A stretch of 64,000 nt of DNA from Alistipes indistinctus YIT 12060 (GCF_025144995.1 NZ_CP102250.1:930001-994000); one strand, 5' to 3'. Counted from the stretch's first letter, positions 8,347 through 17,357 are shown. A program made the numbers and translations. Notes: generated by a model from the sequence alone, not told the origin.

Positions 8347-10272
8347 ATGAATTTCGGATTCGTCAGAATAGCGGCCGCCACACCTGTCGTTCAAGTGGCC
8401 GATTGCCAGCACAACGTTTCACACATCGCCACGCTCGTCCGGCAAGCTGCCTCACAAGGAGCGGCCATCGTCGCCTTCCCCGAACTTTCGATCACAGGCT
8501 ACACCTGTGGCGACCTGTTCACACAGCCCTTCCTGTTGCAGCAGGCCGAAGCCGCCCTGACCCAATTGCTGGAAGAAACGGCCCCACTGCCGCTGCTTTG
8601 CATAGCAGGACTGCCGGTAGCGCTCGACAACCGGCTTTACAATACCGCCGTCGTATTCAGCCGGGGACAAATCCTCGGCGCAGTACCGAAAAGCTACCTG
8701 CCCAACTACAACGAATTTTATGAAAACCGCTGGTTCGCTCCGGGAACCGAATCTCACGCAGAACGAATATCGCTCTGCGGGCAGGAAACTCCCTTTTCGA
8801 CCCGCTTGCTGTTCGAATGCGGCGATGTATGCCTCGGCGTAGAGATATGCGAAGACCTTTGGGTACCCGTGCCTCCCTCATCGATGCAGGCCCTTGCCGG
8901 AGCAAACCTGTTAGTCAATATTTCGGCCAGCAACGAGATGGTCGGCAAACATGCCTACCTGCGTTCGCTTATCGAACAACAGTCGGCCCGCACGATGGCG
9001 GCCTACCTGTACAGCTCGGCCGGTTGCGGCGAATCGACCACCGACATCGTATTTGCCGGAAACGGCATAATCGCCGAAAACGGAGCGATCCTGCGTGAAA
9101 GCGAACGTTTCACATTCGGCGAACAGCTGACCCTGTGCGACGTGGACATCGAACGACTGATGGCACTGCGGCGCAAAACCAATACCTTCACATCGGAAAG
9201 TCCACAAAAGGAATACCGCCGCATCCGTGCCGGACTACCGGTTCAGGACTACACCCGGACTCCCCTGCTGCGGGAAATCAGCCCCTATCCTTTCATTCCA
9301 GGAAAAGACGCACACATCGACGAACGCTGTGAAGAGATTTTCAACATTCAGATCAGCGGTCTGGCCCAACGTATCCGCCATACGAACTGCCGCTCAGCCG
9401 TCATCGGCATTTCGGGAGGCCTCGACTCGACGCTGGCTCTGTTGGTTGCCGTCCGCACATTCGACAAACTCGGGCTGCCGCGCACATGTGTCACAGGGAT
9501 AACCATGCCCGGTTTCGGGACAACGGGACGCACCTACAATAACGCACTCAGGCTGATGGAGACCCTCGGTATTACGATCCGCGAAGTAAATATCCGCGCA
9601 GCCTGCGAACAGCACTTTTCAGACATCGGACTGGACCCCGGCGACCGGAGTGTCACGTACGAAAATGCGCAGGCTCGCGAACGCACCCAAATCCTGATGG
9701 ACATCGCCAACCAAACGGGCGGCCTGGTCATCGGCACGGGAGACCTTTCCGAACTGGCACTCGGCTGGGCAACCTACAACGGCGACCACATGTCCATGTA
9801 CGGAGTCAACTGCGGAATTCCGAAAACGCTCGTCCGTCATCTGGTAGGATGGGTGGCCGCTAAAGGTCCTGATGAGGCAGCCCGACCGTGGCTGTTGGAT
9901 ATTCTCGACACCCCGATCAGCCCCGAACTGTTACCGGCCGACGGCAACGGGCAAATCGCCCAATGCACCGAAGAGTTGGTAGGTCCCTATGACCTTCACG
10001 ATTTTTTCCTCTATTATTTCGTTCGGTTCGGCTTCCGCCCGGCCAAACTCTACCTGATGGCCCGGCAAGCATTCGCAGGCAAATATGAAGATCGAACGAT
10101 CAAACGGTGGCTCATTACCTTTTTGCGCCGCTTTTTCTCCCAACAATTCAAACGCTCGGCACTACCCGACGGACCAAAAGTGGGTTCGGTAAGCCTCTCT
10201 CCGCGCGGCGATTGGCGTATGCCCAGCGATGCAAGCTGCACAATGTGGTTACACGAGGCCGAAAATCTGTAA
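8347..10272 (+). CDS. nadE: glutamine-dependent NAD+ synthetase
   Basis: A 641-residue two-domain enzyme that amidates deamido-NAD to NAD using ammonia released from glutamine. The N-terminal nitrilase-type amidase (residues 1 to about 280) shows FPELSITGYTCGD with the catalytic Glu and GVEICEDLWVP with the catalytic Cys. The C-terminal synthetase domain has the PP-loop GISGGLDSTLAL and the downstream GTGDLSELALGW segment. The length is typical of bacterial glutamine-dependent NadE. It is a cytoplasmic housekeeping gene and the last one before the tRNA-Gly island. Confidence 0.96.
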   Translation: MNFGFVRIAAATPVVQVADCQHNVSHIATLVRQAASQGAAIVAFPELSITGYTCGDLFTQPFLLQQAEAALTQLLEETAPLPLLCIAGLPVALDNRLYNTAVVFSRGQILGAVPKSYLPNYNEFYENRWFAPGTESHAERISLCGQETPFSTRLLFECGDVCLGVEICEDLWVPVPPSSMQALAGANLLVNISASNEMVGKHAYLRSLIEQQSARTMAAYLYSSAGCGESTTDIVFAGNGIIAENGAILRESERFTFGEQLTLCDVDIERLMALRRKTNTFTSESPQKEYRRIRAGLPVQDYTRTPLLREISPYPFIPGKDAHIDERCEEIFNIQISGLAQRIRHTNCRSAVIGISGGLDSTLALLVAVRTFDKLGLPRTCVTGITMPGFGTTGRTYNNALRLMETLGITIREVNIRAACEQHFSDIGLDPGDRSVTYENAQARERTQILMDIANQTGGLVIGTGDLSELALGWATYNGDHMSMYGVNCGIPKTLVRHLVGWVAAKGPDEAARPWLLDILDTPISPELLPADGNGQIAQCTEELVGPYDLHDFFLYYFVRFGFRPAKLYLMARQAFAGKYEDRTIKRWLITFLRRFFSQQFKRSALPDGPKVGSVSLSPRGDWRMPSDASCTMWLHEAENL

Positions 10273-10443
10273 TTGCAAGCATATAACATCGCTATTGCAA
10301 ACGTAAAGGAAGAGAAAACAGTACCATAACCTAACCGGAGCCGCTATTATGTCTACTCGCCCGAATACATACTCCGCCGGATTCTTGAATTAGGCCGTAT
10401 CCGGCGCCGGCATTCAGAAAAATGCAAAAAAATCGCATGGAAA

Positions 10444-10474
10444 TTTGGATTTTCAAATTTTCGTCGTACATTTG
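10444..10474 (+). promoter_or_regulatory. promoter of tRNA-Gly
   Basis: TTTG (10444-10447), a 19-base spacer and TACATTTG (10467-10474) exactly match the Bacteroidetes -33/-7 consensus. The predicted start is near 10481, about 57 bases before the tRNA. Confidence 0.78.
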
Positions 10475-10537
10475 CATCACCGAAAACGATACAGGCTGCT
10501 AGCAGTCGGCATAGTTTGAGGAGTTCATAACATAATT

Positions 10538-10613
10538 GCGGAAATAGCTCAGTTGGTAGAGCACAACCTTGCCAAGGTTGGGGTCGCGAGTTCGAGTCTC
10601 GTTTTCCGCTCCA
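10538..10613 (+). tRNA. tRNA-Gly (anticodon GCC)
   Basis: The full cloverleaf is visible. Acceptor GCGGAAA pairs with TTTCCGC, the D-arm is GCTC..GAGC, the anticodon stem CAACC/GGTTG encloses loop TTGCCAA with anticodon GCC at 10571-10573, and the T-arm is GCGAG TTCGAGT CTCGT. The discriminator is T and CCA is encoded at 10611-10613. The 3' end of this tRNA is the integration site of the adjacent island. Confidence 0.97.
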
Positions 10614-10691
10614 GAGGCTAAGACAGCGAAAGACGCTGTCGCGCCAAAATCAGACAAAAACCCTTTGAAACGATGTTTCAGAGGGTTTTTT
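10600..10691 (+). repeat. left attachment-site repeat (attL) at tRNA-Gly
   Basis: This 92-bp stretch is identical to 21242-21333 (constant offset 10,642). It begins within the last 14 bases of the tRNA and continues through a small hairpin (GACAGCG/CGCTGTC at 10622-10640) and the following terminator. Weaker homology continues past it because both copies are followed by related integrase regions. The true crossover core is probably only part of the 92 bp. Confidence 0.85.
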
Positions 10692-10692
10692 T
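10656..10692 (+). terminator. intrinsic terminator after tRNA-Gly
   Basis: The stem AAAAACCCTTTGAAAC / GTTTCAGAGGGTTTTT has one G-T wobble, a three-base loop GAT and a final run of seven T. It lies inside the attachment repeat, so it separates the tRNA transcript from the integrase gene. Confidence 0.88.
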
Positions 10693-10754
10693 ATGCCCTC
10701 TCCCAAGACATCGCAGGACATCGAAAAGCCATTTCCGGACAACTTGGTGTCCCC

Positions 10755-10823
10755 AAAGTGTCCCACTCGCGTGGTGCAACCTAAAAGTGGGACACTTTAG
10801 ACGTAAGAGGTGGGACACTTTAG
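10755..10823. repeat. three copies of GTGGGACACTTT upstream of the integrase
   Basis: GTGGGACACTTTAG occurs at 10787-10800 and 10810-10823 in direct orientation, and its inverse AAAGTGTCCCAC at 10755-10766. The same arrangement, slightly diverged, lies before the broken integrase at 21397-21464. Repeated short sites near an att site and integrase promoter suggest arm-type integrase sites, an excisionase site or an operator. Confidence 0.65.
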
Positions 10824-10912
10824 CGTGCTATAATCTGACGGACAAATCATTACCAAGACTAAACTGTTTGACTCCGGTTTATCTAATCTTAATTAAATGA
10901 CAGGTAAACGGT

Positions 10913-12145
10913 ATGAAAAGTACATTCAGAATCCTATTCCTTGCGAGGTGGGAATTGAAGAAAGAAAACGGTAAAGTGCCCCTATGCGCACGGATTACCA
11001 TTGACGGCGAAAAGGTAAAGTTCAGCCTCAAAGCTGAGATATTCGGAAACCACTGGGATCCAAAATCAGGTAGAGCCAAGGGGCAAACAAAAGAAGCCCT
11101 GCAATTAAACCGCTACCTTGATAGCATCAAGGGGCAAATGATCATGCATTATCATAACCTCTCGGAGGCTAATGAGATCGTGACTGCCGCGATGGTGCGG
11201 GATGCTTTTCTCGGCACGAATATCAAAAGCAATACGCTGCTGACCGTGTTCGAAGAATTCAACGACCGGCAGGAAAAATTGATCGGTATTGACATCGCCC
11301 AATCCACCTTTAACAAATATGATCTGACCTATCGACGGCTGAAGGAATTCCTGAAAGTCAAGATGCGGAAAAACGATATCCTGCTTTGCCAGGTTGATCG
11401 CAATTTCGTAATGGACTTTGAAACGTGGTTGAAAACCGAATATAAACTCGACACCAACTCCTCGGAGAAACTGATGCGGATATTCAAACGCATTACTACC
11501 ATGTGCTTCAAGAATGGCCAGATGCCGCGAGATCCATTTTGTGACCATAAACTCAAAAAAGTAAAGAAAGATCGCGGCTATCTGACCAGAACCGAACTGG
11601 AAAAGATTATCGATTTCAAACCCGATAGTAAGCGGCTCGAAAAGGTGCGCGACATCTTTCTGTTCTGCTGCTTTACCGGCTACGATTATTCGACAACTGC
11701 TGCCCTTACTGACAAGGAATTGGTCATGGACGATGATGGGCACGAATGGATCGACACCCATCGCATCAAAACAGGTACACCTTCAAAGGTCAAGCTTCTC
11801 GACATTCCTCTAACCATTTTGAAGAAGTACGAACTCAAGCGTGATGGCAATTACCTCCTCCCGGTAATGAGTAACGCCAAGTACAATCTATATCTGAAAG
11901 AAATTGCGGCAGCCTGCGGAATTGAAAAGCGTGTGACCTCGCATCTCGCTAGGCACACGTTCGCCACTACCGTTACTTACGCCAACGGGGTCTCTATCGA
12001 ATCCATCAGCAAGATGCTCGGCCATACTAAAATCAGCACCACCCAGATCTACGCCCGGATCGTCGACAAGACCATCAACGACGAGATGGACAAGCTGGCG
12101 CAAAAACTCGGAAACACGAAGTTCAGTCTTCAGGGAAACCGGTAA
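10913..12145 (+). CDS. tyrosine recombinase (site-specific integrase)
   Basis: A 410-residue integrase of the Bacteroidetes mobile-element type. Residues 1-90 form an arm-type DNA-binding domain, about 105-215 a SAM-like core-binding domain and about 230-400 the catalytic domain. Catalytic residues are visible: His344 and Arg347 in HLARHTFA, His371 in LGHTKIS and the nucleophile Tyr380 in TQIYARI. The usual first Arg is replaced in CCFTGYDYSTT, as is known for IntDOT-like Bacteroides integrases. It lies 299 bases after tRNA-Gly, reading away from it, the standard position for an element integrase. A closely related broken copy lies at 21522-22596. It probably excises and integrates the 10.6-kb element. 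Confidence 0.93.
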   Translation: MKSTFRILFLARWELKKENGKVPLCARITIDGEKVKFSLKAEIFGNHWDPKSGRAKGQTKEALQLNRYLDSIKGQMIMHYHNLSEANEIVTAAMVRDAFLGTNIKSNTLLTVFEEFNDRQEKLIGIDIAQSTFNKYDLTYRRLKEFLKVKMRKNDILLCQVDRNFVMDFETWLKTEYKLDTNSSEKLMRIFKRITTMCFKNGQMPRDPFCDHKLKKVKKDRGYLTRTELEKIIDFKPDSKRLEKVRDIFLFCCFTGYDYSTTAALTDKELVMDDDGHEWIDTHRIKTGTPSKVKLLDIPLTILKKYELKRDGNYLLPVMSNAKYNLYLKEIAAACGIEKRVTSHLARHTFATTVTYANGVSIESISKMLGHTKISTTQIYARIVDKTINDEMDKLAQKLGNTKFSLQGNR

Positions 12146-12313
12146 AACGATGCTGTGGAAATGTGTCCGTATAAATCGACTGCAATCGACCGCCGATCAA
12201 AGAATATTAAAAAAATCGATTCTTTTCAACCTTTTTCTTTTAAGGTGACCTATTCGCTATTGTAACCTTTCCCGTGAAAGGCGAAAGGAGTATTTATCGA
12301 AAAAAGATCGATT

Positions 12314-13192
12314 ATGAATGAAAATGTATCGCAAGCTTTCGAGCAGATGATCGAACGGCAGTCACAAAAGAAATGCATCCGCAACGGCATTGTCGTATAC
12401 GGTGCGTCGAGCGCCCGTAAATTCCGCTACCTCAGGGATTCCCTGAAACGGTTCTCGGAAACGGTCCTCTGCCGGGACTTCGAAACCTTGACTTTCACCG
12501 ATATCGACAGCGGATTCCTGCAACGGTATGTGAGCCATTTACAAGGCCGCAACGTCGCAGAAAAAATCCGAAAGCTGAAACAAATCTTCCGTTCTGCACA
12601 TGCCGGTACCGAGGTTTTCGATCCGGTCGAGGCCATCCCTGCGGTTCGGAAAACAACAGACCCGTTCATTCCCTATTCAGAGATTGTCCGGATCAGGGAA
12701 ATGGAGCGGAGCGGCCTTACGAACAAAGAGTCGTTCTGCCTGGATCTATTCCTGTTCGGATTCTATTCCGGCGGCTCGTCGGTCGCGGAGATGGCCGCAC
12801 TCCGGGAAGAAAACGTACATGGTGATTATCTCTGTTGCGAACGGACAGGCTGCTCGGGGACAGCCCGGATTCCGCTGAACAAATATGCCAAAGCGATCCT
12901 TCGGAAATACCGGAAAGACGGCTTTGGGGATTACCTGCTGCCTGTATTTACTCATAAACACCTTTCTTCAGAACAGCAGCAGGGCCGGATCAAACGGATA
13001 ACCGAGCAGACGAACGGGTTGATGAAAGAGATCGCCCGCAAACTACAGTTGGAATGCGAACTTACTTTGGGTATGACAAGGCGCATTTTTATCGAACACA
13101 TGCTCGCCTGTCGGATGCCGCTCGAAACGATCGCAGAAGTTACCGGATGTACCCTCGATACCATCATCCGTTATCTTGAAAAACATAAGTAA
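12314..13192 (+). CDS. degenerate tyrosine-recombinase-like protein
   Basis: A 292-residue protein with a SAM-like domain (ARKFRYLRDSLKRF) followed by a recombinase catalytic-domain fold. It aligns by eye with the C-terminal three quarters of the protein at 13664-14932, for example in the ARKxRYL segment and the LDLFLF segment. It lacks an arm-type domain. In the catalytic box the usual HxxRH is GMTRR, and the later LGH is TGC, so both histidines are missing, although an Arg and a C-terminal Tyr (IIRYLEKHK) remain. It may be an accessory DNA-binding factor, a recombinase using a different active-site set, or a decaying copy. The frame is intact, which argues against simple decay. Confidence 0.75.
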   Translation: MNENVSQAFEQMIERQSQKKCIRNGIVVYGASSARKFRYLRDSLKRFSETVLCRDFETLTFTDIDSGFLQRYVSHLQGRNVAEKIRKLKQIFRSAHAGTEVFDPVEAIPAVRKTTDPFIPYSEIVRIREMERSGLTNKESFCLDLFLFGFYSGGSSVAEMAALREENVHGDYLCCERTGCSGTARIPLNKYAKAILRKYRKDGFGDYLLPVFTHKHLSSEQQQGRIKRITEQTNGLMKEIARKLQLECELTLGMTRRIFIEHMLACRMPLETIAEVTGCTLDTIIRYLEKHK

Positions 13193-13300
13193 GATAAAGC
13201 CCATGGATATACCGTATTTTCTGCCGGGGGTGCACTTACAGTAAAACGGGTCGAAAAGCAGGACGTTTACTGTATATCTGAAAATGAAGAAATTCAAAAT

Positions 13301-13335
13301 AAAAAAGGTGAGCCACGGAAAGGGTCACCTTTTTC
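13301..13335 (+). terminator. intrinsic terminator after the second recombinase-like gene
   Basis: AAAAAGGTGA (13302-13311) and TCACCTTTTT (13325-13334) pair across a 13-base loop and end in a T run. It lies in the 471-base gap 13193-13663, which holds no convincing gene. The only other structure seen there is the inverted repeat at 13629-13659. Confidence 0.75.
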
Positions 13336-13628
13336 ATTTGTATGTTCCTGACTCCCTAGATATATCGGGAATGTGTCATATTCCATTAAAAATCAATCCA
13401 TTATATAATCTGGGGTTGTTTCAGTCTTGTATATTTACATCGTTCGTATCTTCAAAAAGACATTTAGTATTCACATTCAGCACACAACTAATAAATAATC
13501 AACACATTAAATCATAATATTACTAACGGCCGATCCAAAAGCAAAATTACCCGCAGGAACCGGTCTTCGAAACTGTAACGGATATATTTTTGCCTCGTCT
13601 TTCAGATAGCCGAGAGTAAACGACAAAC

Positions 13629-13659
13629 GGTATTTTAAGCCGAAATTACTTAAAATACC
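13629..13659. promoter_or_regulatory. 11-bp inverted repeat just before a recombinase gene
   Basis: GGTATTTTAAG (13629-13639) and CTTAAAATACC (13649-13659) are perfect inverted arms with a 9-base spacer, ending four bases before the ATG at 13664. It could be an operator or translation-control hairpin. Arms of 11 bp around a short spacer also resemble the core sites of tyrosine recombinases. Confidence 0.6.
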
Positions 13660-13663
13660 AATT

Positions 13664-14932
13664 ATGTTTACAGTCAACATCAAAGGGCGGAGGGATTCGA
13701 AGAACATCGAACTGGTCAAACTCGACCTGATTTTTTACAAGCGCGGATATGCCCGCGTTTCAAAAGTGCTCCGCATCACGGGACTCTACCGGGAATGGGA
13801 TCGAAAGAGCCAGTCGTTCATCGGAACGGATGCGGCCGAAAAGAACAAACTGCTCCGGCAGGAAAAACTCAGATACCTGAAGATCGCGGAGAAATGGGAG
13901 TATCAGGGCAAAGATTGGATTCCTGTCGAGTTATCCCATTATTACGATGACGATCCCCGGGTCAGAAACCGGTATATTACCGTCTCAGAGACGATCGACA
14001 CCATGGCGGAAAGAACGGCTGCCCGGAAACGATACAAGAACGGACTGATACTGACAAGCGAGCCGACAGCCCGAAAATATCGCTATCTGAAAACTTCGCT
14101 CGAACGGTTTACCCGTAGCAAATATCACAGGGACTTCTCGAAATACCGATTCCGGGACATCACGGAGCAGTTCTTGCTCGATTATACGCTTTGGACACAG
14201 GTTTACGGCGGAAAGAAAGGAAACAACGGCGGCATCCGGGAAAAGCTCCGGAAACTGCGGGCGGTCTGCCTGTATGCCAAAGAAACCGGTGTCTACAATG
14301 TCAATCCGAATGCGTTTCGTCCTCTGCAGGAGAAACTAAAACCACGCCTTGTCACTCCTAAAGGCGTTTCCCCTGAAATCATCCGCAGGATCGAAACGTT
14401 CGATCGGTCAGGTCTCGATAAAAAGGAACCGTTTTATCTCGATCTGTTCCTGTTCAGCTACTATGCCGGCGGAATGTCGGCCATCGATGTTTGCTTGCTG
14501 ACAAGGGATCGGATAAAGGACGATATGATCGTCTACGACCGTACGAAATTCGATAAGCAGGCACGGGTAATCCTGACCGACAAAGCGATCGGGATCATCG
14601 ACCGTTACCGTGATGCCGCGTATATGAATTATGTTTTTCCGACGATCAAACGGTGCAATCCGACACAAGCGAAACTTTATGGCCGGGTCAAGCGGATCAA
14701 CGAGAAAGTTAACCGGACGCTGAAGAAAATCTGCGACCTTTCCGGCATCGGCCAACGGGTCACATGGAGCACTGCCCGCAGCAGTTACATCTCCCGCATG
14801 ATCGACGAGGGATTCCATCCGCTTCAGGTCGCCGAGCTCGCAGGAAACTCTCCACAAACCATCTACAGGCATTATTACACCATCTCGGACAAAGAAAAAA
14901 TGAAAGAAAAGATGAACCGAATATTTGAATAA
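13664..14932 (+). CDS. tyrosine-recombinase-like protein with altered active site
   Basis: A 422-residue protein with the layout of an integrase: an arm-type N-terminal domain (residues 1-90), a SAM-like domain (about 130-220) and a catalytic domain (about 240-415). The second catalytic box reads TWSTARSSYIS, with the Arg kept but His replaced by Trp. The LGH box reads AGNSPQT, without His, and Tyr residues remain in IYRHYY. It is paralogous to the shorter protein at 12314-13192. Three recombinase-type genes in a row recall recombinase-in-trio arrangements, but these are spaced by 168 and 471 bases rather than overlapping, and only the first has canonical histidines. Family membership is sure; activity is uncertain. 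Confidence 0.8.
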   Translation: MFTVNIKGRRDSKNIELVKLDLIFYKRGYARVSKVLRITGLYREWDRKSQSFIGTDAAEKNKLLRQEKLRYLKIAEKWEYQGKDWIPVELSHYYDDDPRVRNRYITVSETIDTMAERTAARKRYKNGLILTSEPTARKYRYLKTSLERFTRSKYHRDFSKYRFRDITEQFLLDYTLWTQVYGGKKGNNGGIREKLRKLRAVCLYAKETGVYNVNPNAFRPLQEKLKPRLVTPKGVSPEIIRRIETFDRSGLDKKEPFYLDLFLFSYYAGGMSAIDVCLLTRDRIKDDMIVYDRTKFDKQARVILTDKAIGIIDRYRDAAYMNYVFPTIKRCNPTQAKLYGRVKRINEKVNRTLKKICDLSGIGQRVTWSTARSSYISRMIDEGFHPLQVAELAGNSPQTIYRHYYTISDKEKMKEKMNRIFE

Positions 14933-15000
14933 AATTTCTATTTACATTATTTTTATTTTTGAAAATACTACATGAAATATATATATTCTTATCGCACTAC

Positions 15001-16866
15001 TTATCTTATTGAAACCAATGTTTCTAAATATCTTATATTTTCCGCTCTTGTTTTAGATTTGTAATTGAGACGCAGGCAGACATCTTCTATTTTCTGGCAA
15101 AAGATATCTGCAGAAAGCATAGACATTCTGAGTTCGTTATCTTCTCGGAAAGTCGTATGCCATTGCGCATTATCATCTAACGGATGTTCTGGCCTGAAGG
15201 GATTTATATTAAATATCTTATGGTCGATTTGTGTAATCCAAGAGGCTCCTACTTCTGTAATTGCACCCCATGATGCTTTTGTATTTTCACTTGTAACAAA
15301 AAGAACAAATATTTTTTGGGCCGAATAACTTTCAACAAAAAAATCTTTTAAATAGTCATAAACCGAACTACCTTCAGGGACTCTGCAAACTTCATCATCA
15401 CAGTTCGTGTACAAAATATCTTCTGCCGGTACATTATTGAACAATAGTAATTGGAAAATAATATCGGCGAGAGGTTTATCTTGATAGGTTTGGCTAATTA
15501 GAATCTTCTTTTTTTGTGAATTGACAATAGCTTTTAGACCTAAATCTGGAGCATTACTATTAATTGAGTCGGACACTGCTTTTTCAATCGTTTCGCGGGA
15601 AACATCGGCGCCTGCCTTTCGAATATTTTCCGCCGCACCTTTACTTGCATTATTACGAAAATCATCAATCTCTTTCTTCAGTTCTTCTTCTTTTTGCTTC
15701 AGATTCGCTTCTGCTGCTTTTTTCTTTTCTGCATTATTTAGATCTGTAAATATTTCCCTTTTCCTTAATATAGCCGGCAATAAATCTTTTCGAACATATT
15801 CCACTACCGCCTCATATCTCGGATCGTCCGATTTATACCCTTGACGATTACTCAAAGCCATATCGGGAAGTTCAGATAATTCGAATAAATCGACATGTAA
15901 TTGTCCAACGACGTAAACTTCATTCAGTTTGTTTTGTCCAACTATTGGTAATATATTAAATTCCCCCATTTTCTTATTAGCATACAGGGAAATAAAATTG
16001 TCAGGAAAATCTGTCATCTCGGCTTTCCGACCTCGTGTCGATCTATATGTACCGATCCAACCGACAATCTCAAGCGGGTATTCCCGGATCGTTCCTTCAT
16101 TGTTTTTTACAGATACCGATGTCCTAAACGGGGGACGAGACTCTATCAAATCATATCTTCTATCGGGAAATTCTGTCGGGACTAAATCGCATAAACTAGA
16201 ATATTCATCACCCAAAGATATAAGAGTATTCAGTTCATTCATAATATTTTCATCGAAACGATCGACAACCTCGTATTCTTGCCCTCTAATTATATGTATC
16301 TTAAAATCGCTACCGACTAAAGGAAAAATTTTCAATAGATTTCTCTTAACAGCATATAGTCCCTTGTGCAATCTATATTGTGGATTTTTCATAACGATAG
16401 CCGTTCCATGATTTTCAATCCGGCTAAATATAACATCGTTATCGTCTATCGCTTGTAGTTTATTGCCATCTATAGGCCTTCGGGCAAGAACGAATCCAGA
16501 TTTTTCTCCATTCTCAATAGTCAAAACATTGACACATTCAGAAACAGATAGTGCGGCAAGTTTACCGACTCCTTTTCGCCCCATTTTTTTGCGAGTTCCC
16601 GCCTTAGTGTATGAGTCGTCTTCTCCGATACGAGAAATCCCGGCAACATTCAAGAATTTATTTATGTCGCCTTTTTCATAAGACATTCCATGTCCGTCGT
16701 CTTCAACGCGAATATCGTCTTGATTGGAGATAATATATACATTTTCAGCATCTGCGTCGTATGCATTAGCGATAAGTTCGGCTAATACATAATATATATT
16801 CGAATATAAATTCGGACCCAATAATTCCAAGATACGAGGATCTACATTTAAGCTATATTCTTTCAT
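15001..16866 (-). CDS. GHKL (Hsp90/MutL-type) ATPase fused to a C-terminal TIR domain
   Basis: A 621-residue protein. Residues 1 to about 200 form a Bergerat ATP-binding fold: ELIANAYDADA (Glu30, Asn34, Asp37) is the N box, DDGHGM (57-61) the first glycine box, and GRKGVGK (96-102) the lid motif. A middle region runs to about 370, then an Ala/Lys/Glu-rich coiled-coil segment to about 430. From about 452 a TIR domain starts (KKILISQTYQDKPLAD), with DILYTNC, VPEGSSVYDYL and then TSENTKASW...TEVGASW. Glu538 sits at the catalytic Glu position of bacterial TIR NADases. Inference: ATP-dependent sensing or clamping coupled to NAD-depleting or signal-making TIR activity. It is co-directional with vsr (77 bases apart) and AT-rich like the rest of the cassette. 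Confidence 0.85.
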   Translation of the reverse strand: MKEYSLNVDPRILELLGPNLYSNIYYVLAELIANAYDADAENVYIISNQDDIRVEDDGHGMSYEKGDINKFLNVAGISRIGEDDSYTKAGTRKKMGRKGVGKLAALSVSECVNVLTIENGEKSGFVLARRPIDGNKLQAIDDNDVIFSRIENHGTAIVMKNPQYRLHKGLYAVKRNLLKIFPLVGSDFKIHIIRGQEYEVVDRFDENIMNELNTLISLGDEYSSLCDLVPTEFPDRRYDLIESRPPFRTSVSVKNNEGTIREYPLEIVGWIGTYRSTRGRKAEMTDFPDNFISLYANKKMGEFNILPIVGQNKLNEVYVVGQLHVDLFELSELPDMALSNRQGYKSDDPRYEAVVEYVRKDLLPAILRKREIFTDLNNAEKKKAAEANLKQKEEELKKEIDDFRNNASKGAAENIRKAGADVSRETIEKAVSDSINSNAPDLGLKAIVNSQKKKILISQTYQDKPLADIIFQLLLFNNVPAEDILYTNCDDEVCRVPEGSSVYDYLKDFFVESYSAQKIFVLFVTSENTKASWGAITEVGASWITQIDHKIFNINPFRPEHPLDDNAQWHTTFREDNELRMSMLSADIFCQKIEDVCLRLNYKSKTRAENIRYLETLVSIR

Positions 16867-16943
16867 AAGAAGTTGTAAACGAAAAGAAAACTCTATTTAT
16901 TTTTTGTTTAAATTTAAATGTTATTAGCCGAATCCCCAATTAT

Positions 16944-17357
16944 TTATTGCTTTATTTCTTCGACCAACCTCTCCAATCGCTGTTTTCGACTTTCAATATT
17001 TTTTATCTCACATTGCCAGACGATCAATACTTTCCATTCGAGAGCTTCAATTTGCTCGATCTTTTTTCTATCTCGTATGATATTTCCTTCTAATTTTTCA
17101 TTCCAGTATGCTTCGTTCGATTGCGGTCTTCGTCCGGCACGACAATCGTGTCCATGCCAGAAGCAACCGTTTACGAATACTACTGTCTTATATTTAGGTA
17201 AAACAATATCTGGAGACCCGGGAAGCCTTCTGTCATTTTTACGATACCTGAACCCGGCTGCAAATAAATATTTCCGTACAACTAACTCTGGTTTCGTGTC
17301 TTTTTGATTTACCAGAGACATTATCTTAGAACGCGAGCTCTTATTCCAGATATCCAT
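16944..17357 (-). CDS. vsr: very short patch repair endonuclease (Vsr)
   Basis: A 137-residue Vsr-family endonuclease, the normal length. The family pattern is clear: DIWNKSSRSKIMS at the start, DTKPELVVRKYLFAAGFRYR, GSPDIVLPKYKTVVFVNGCFWHGHDC with the catalytic Asp of PDIV and the conserved His/Cys residues, and a later VLIVWQCEI strand. Vsr nicks next to T:G mismatches created by deamination of 5-methylcytosine, so it usually accompanies a cytosine-5 methyltransferase, as here: the methyltransferase gene is divergent 119 bases away. It is transcribed together with the GHKL-TIR gene. Confidence 0.95.
   Translation of the reverse strand: MDIWNKSSRSKIMSLVNQKDTKPELVVRKYLFAAGFRYRKNDRRLPGSPDIVLPKYKTVVFVNGCFWHGHDCRAGRRPQSNEAYWNEKLEGNIIRDRKKIEQIEALEWKVLIVWQCEIKNIESRKQRLERLVEEIKQ

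Noticed and set aside
10755-10823. CRISPR-like repeats
   Set aside because: The units are 12-14 bases, include an inverted copy and have no regular spacers; no cas genes are present.
12314-14932. Recombinase-in-trio (RIT) element
   Set aside because: RIT genes usually overlap and each has a standard active site. Here the genes are spaced and two lack histidines.
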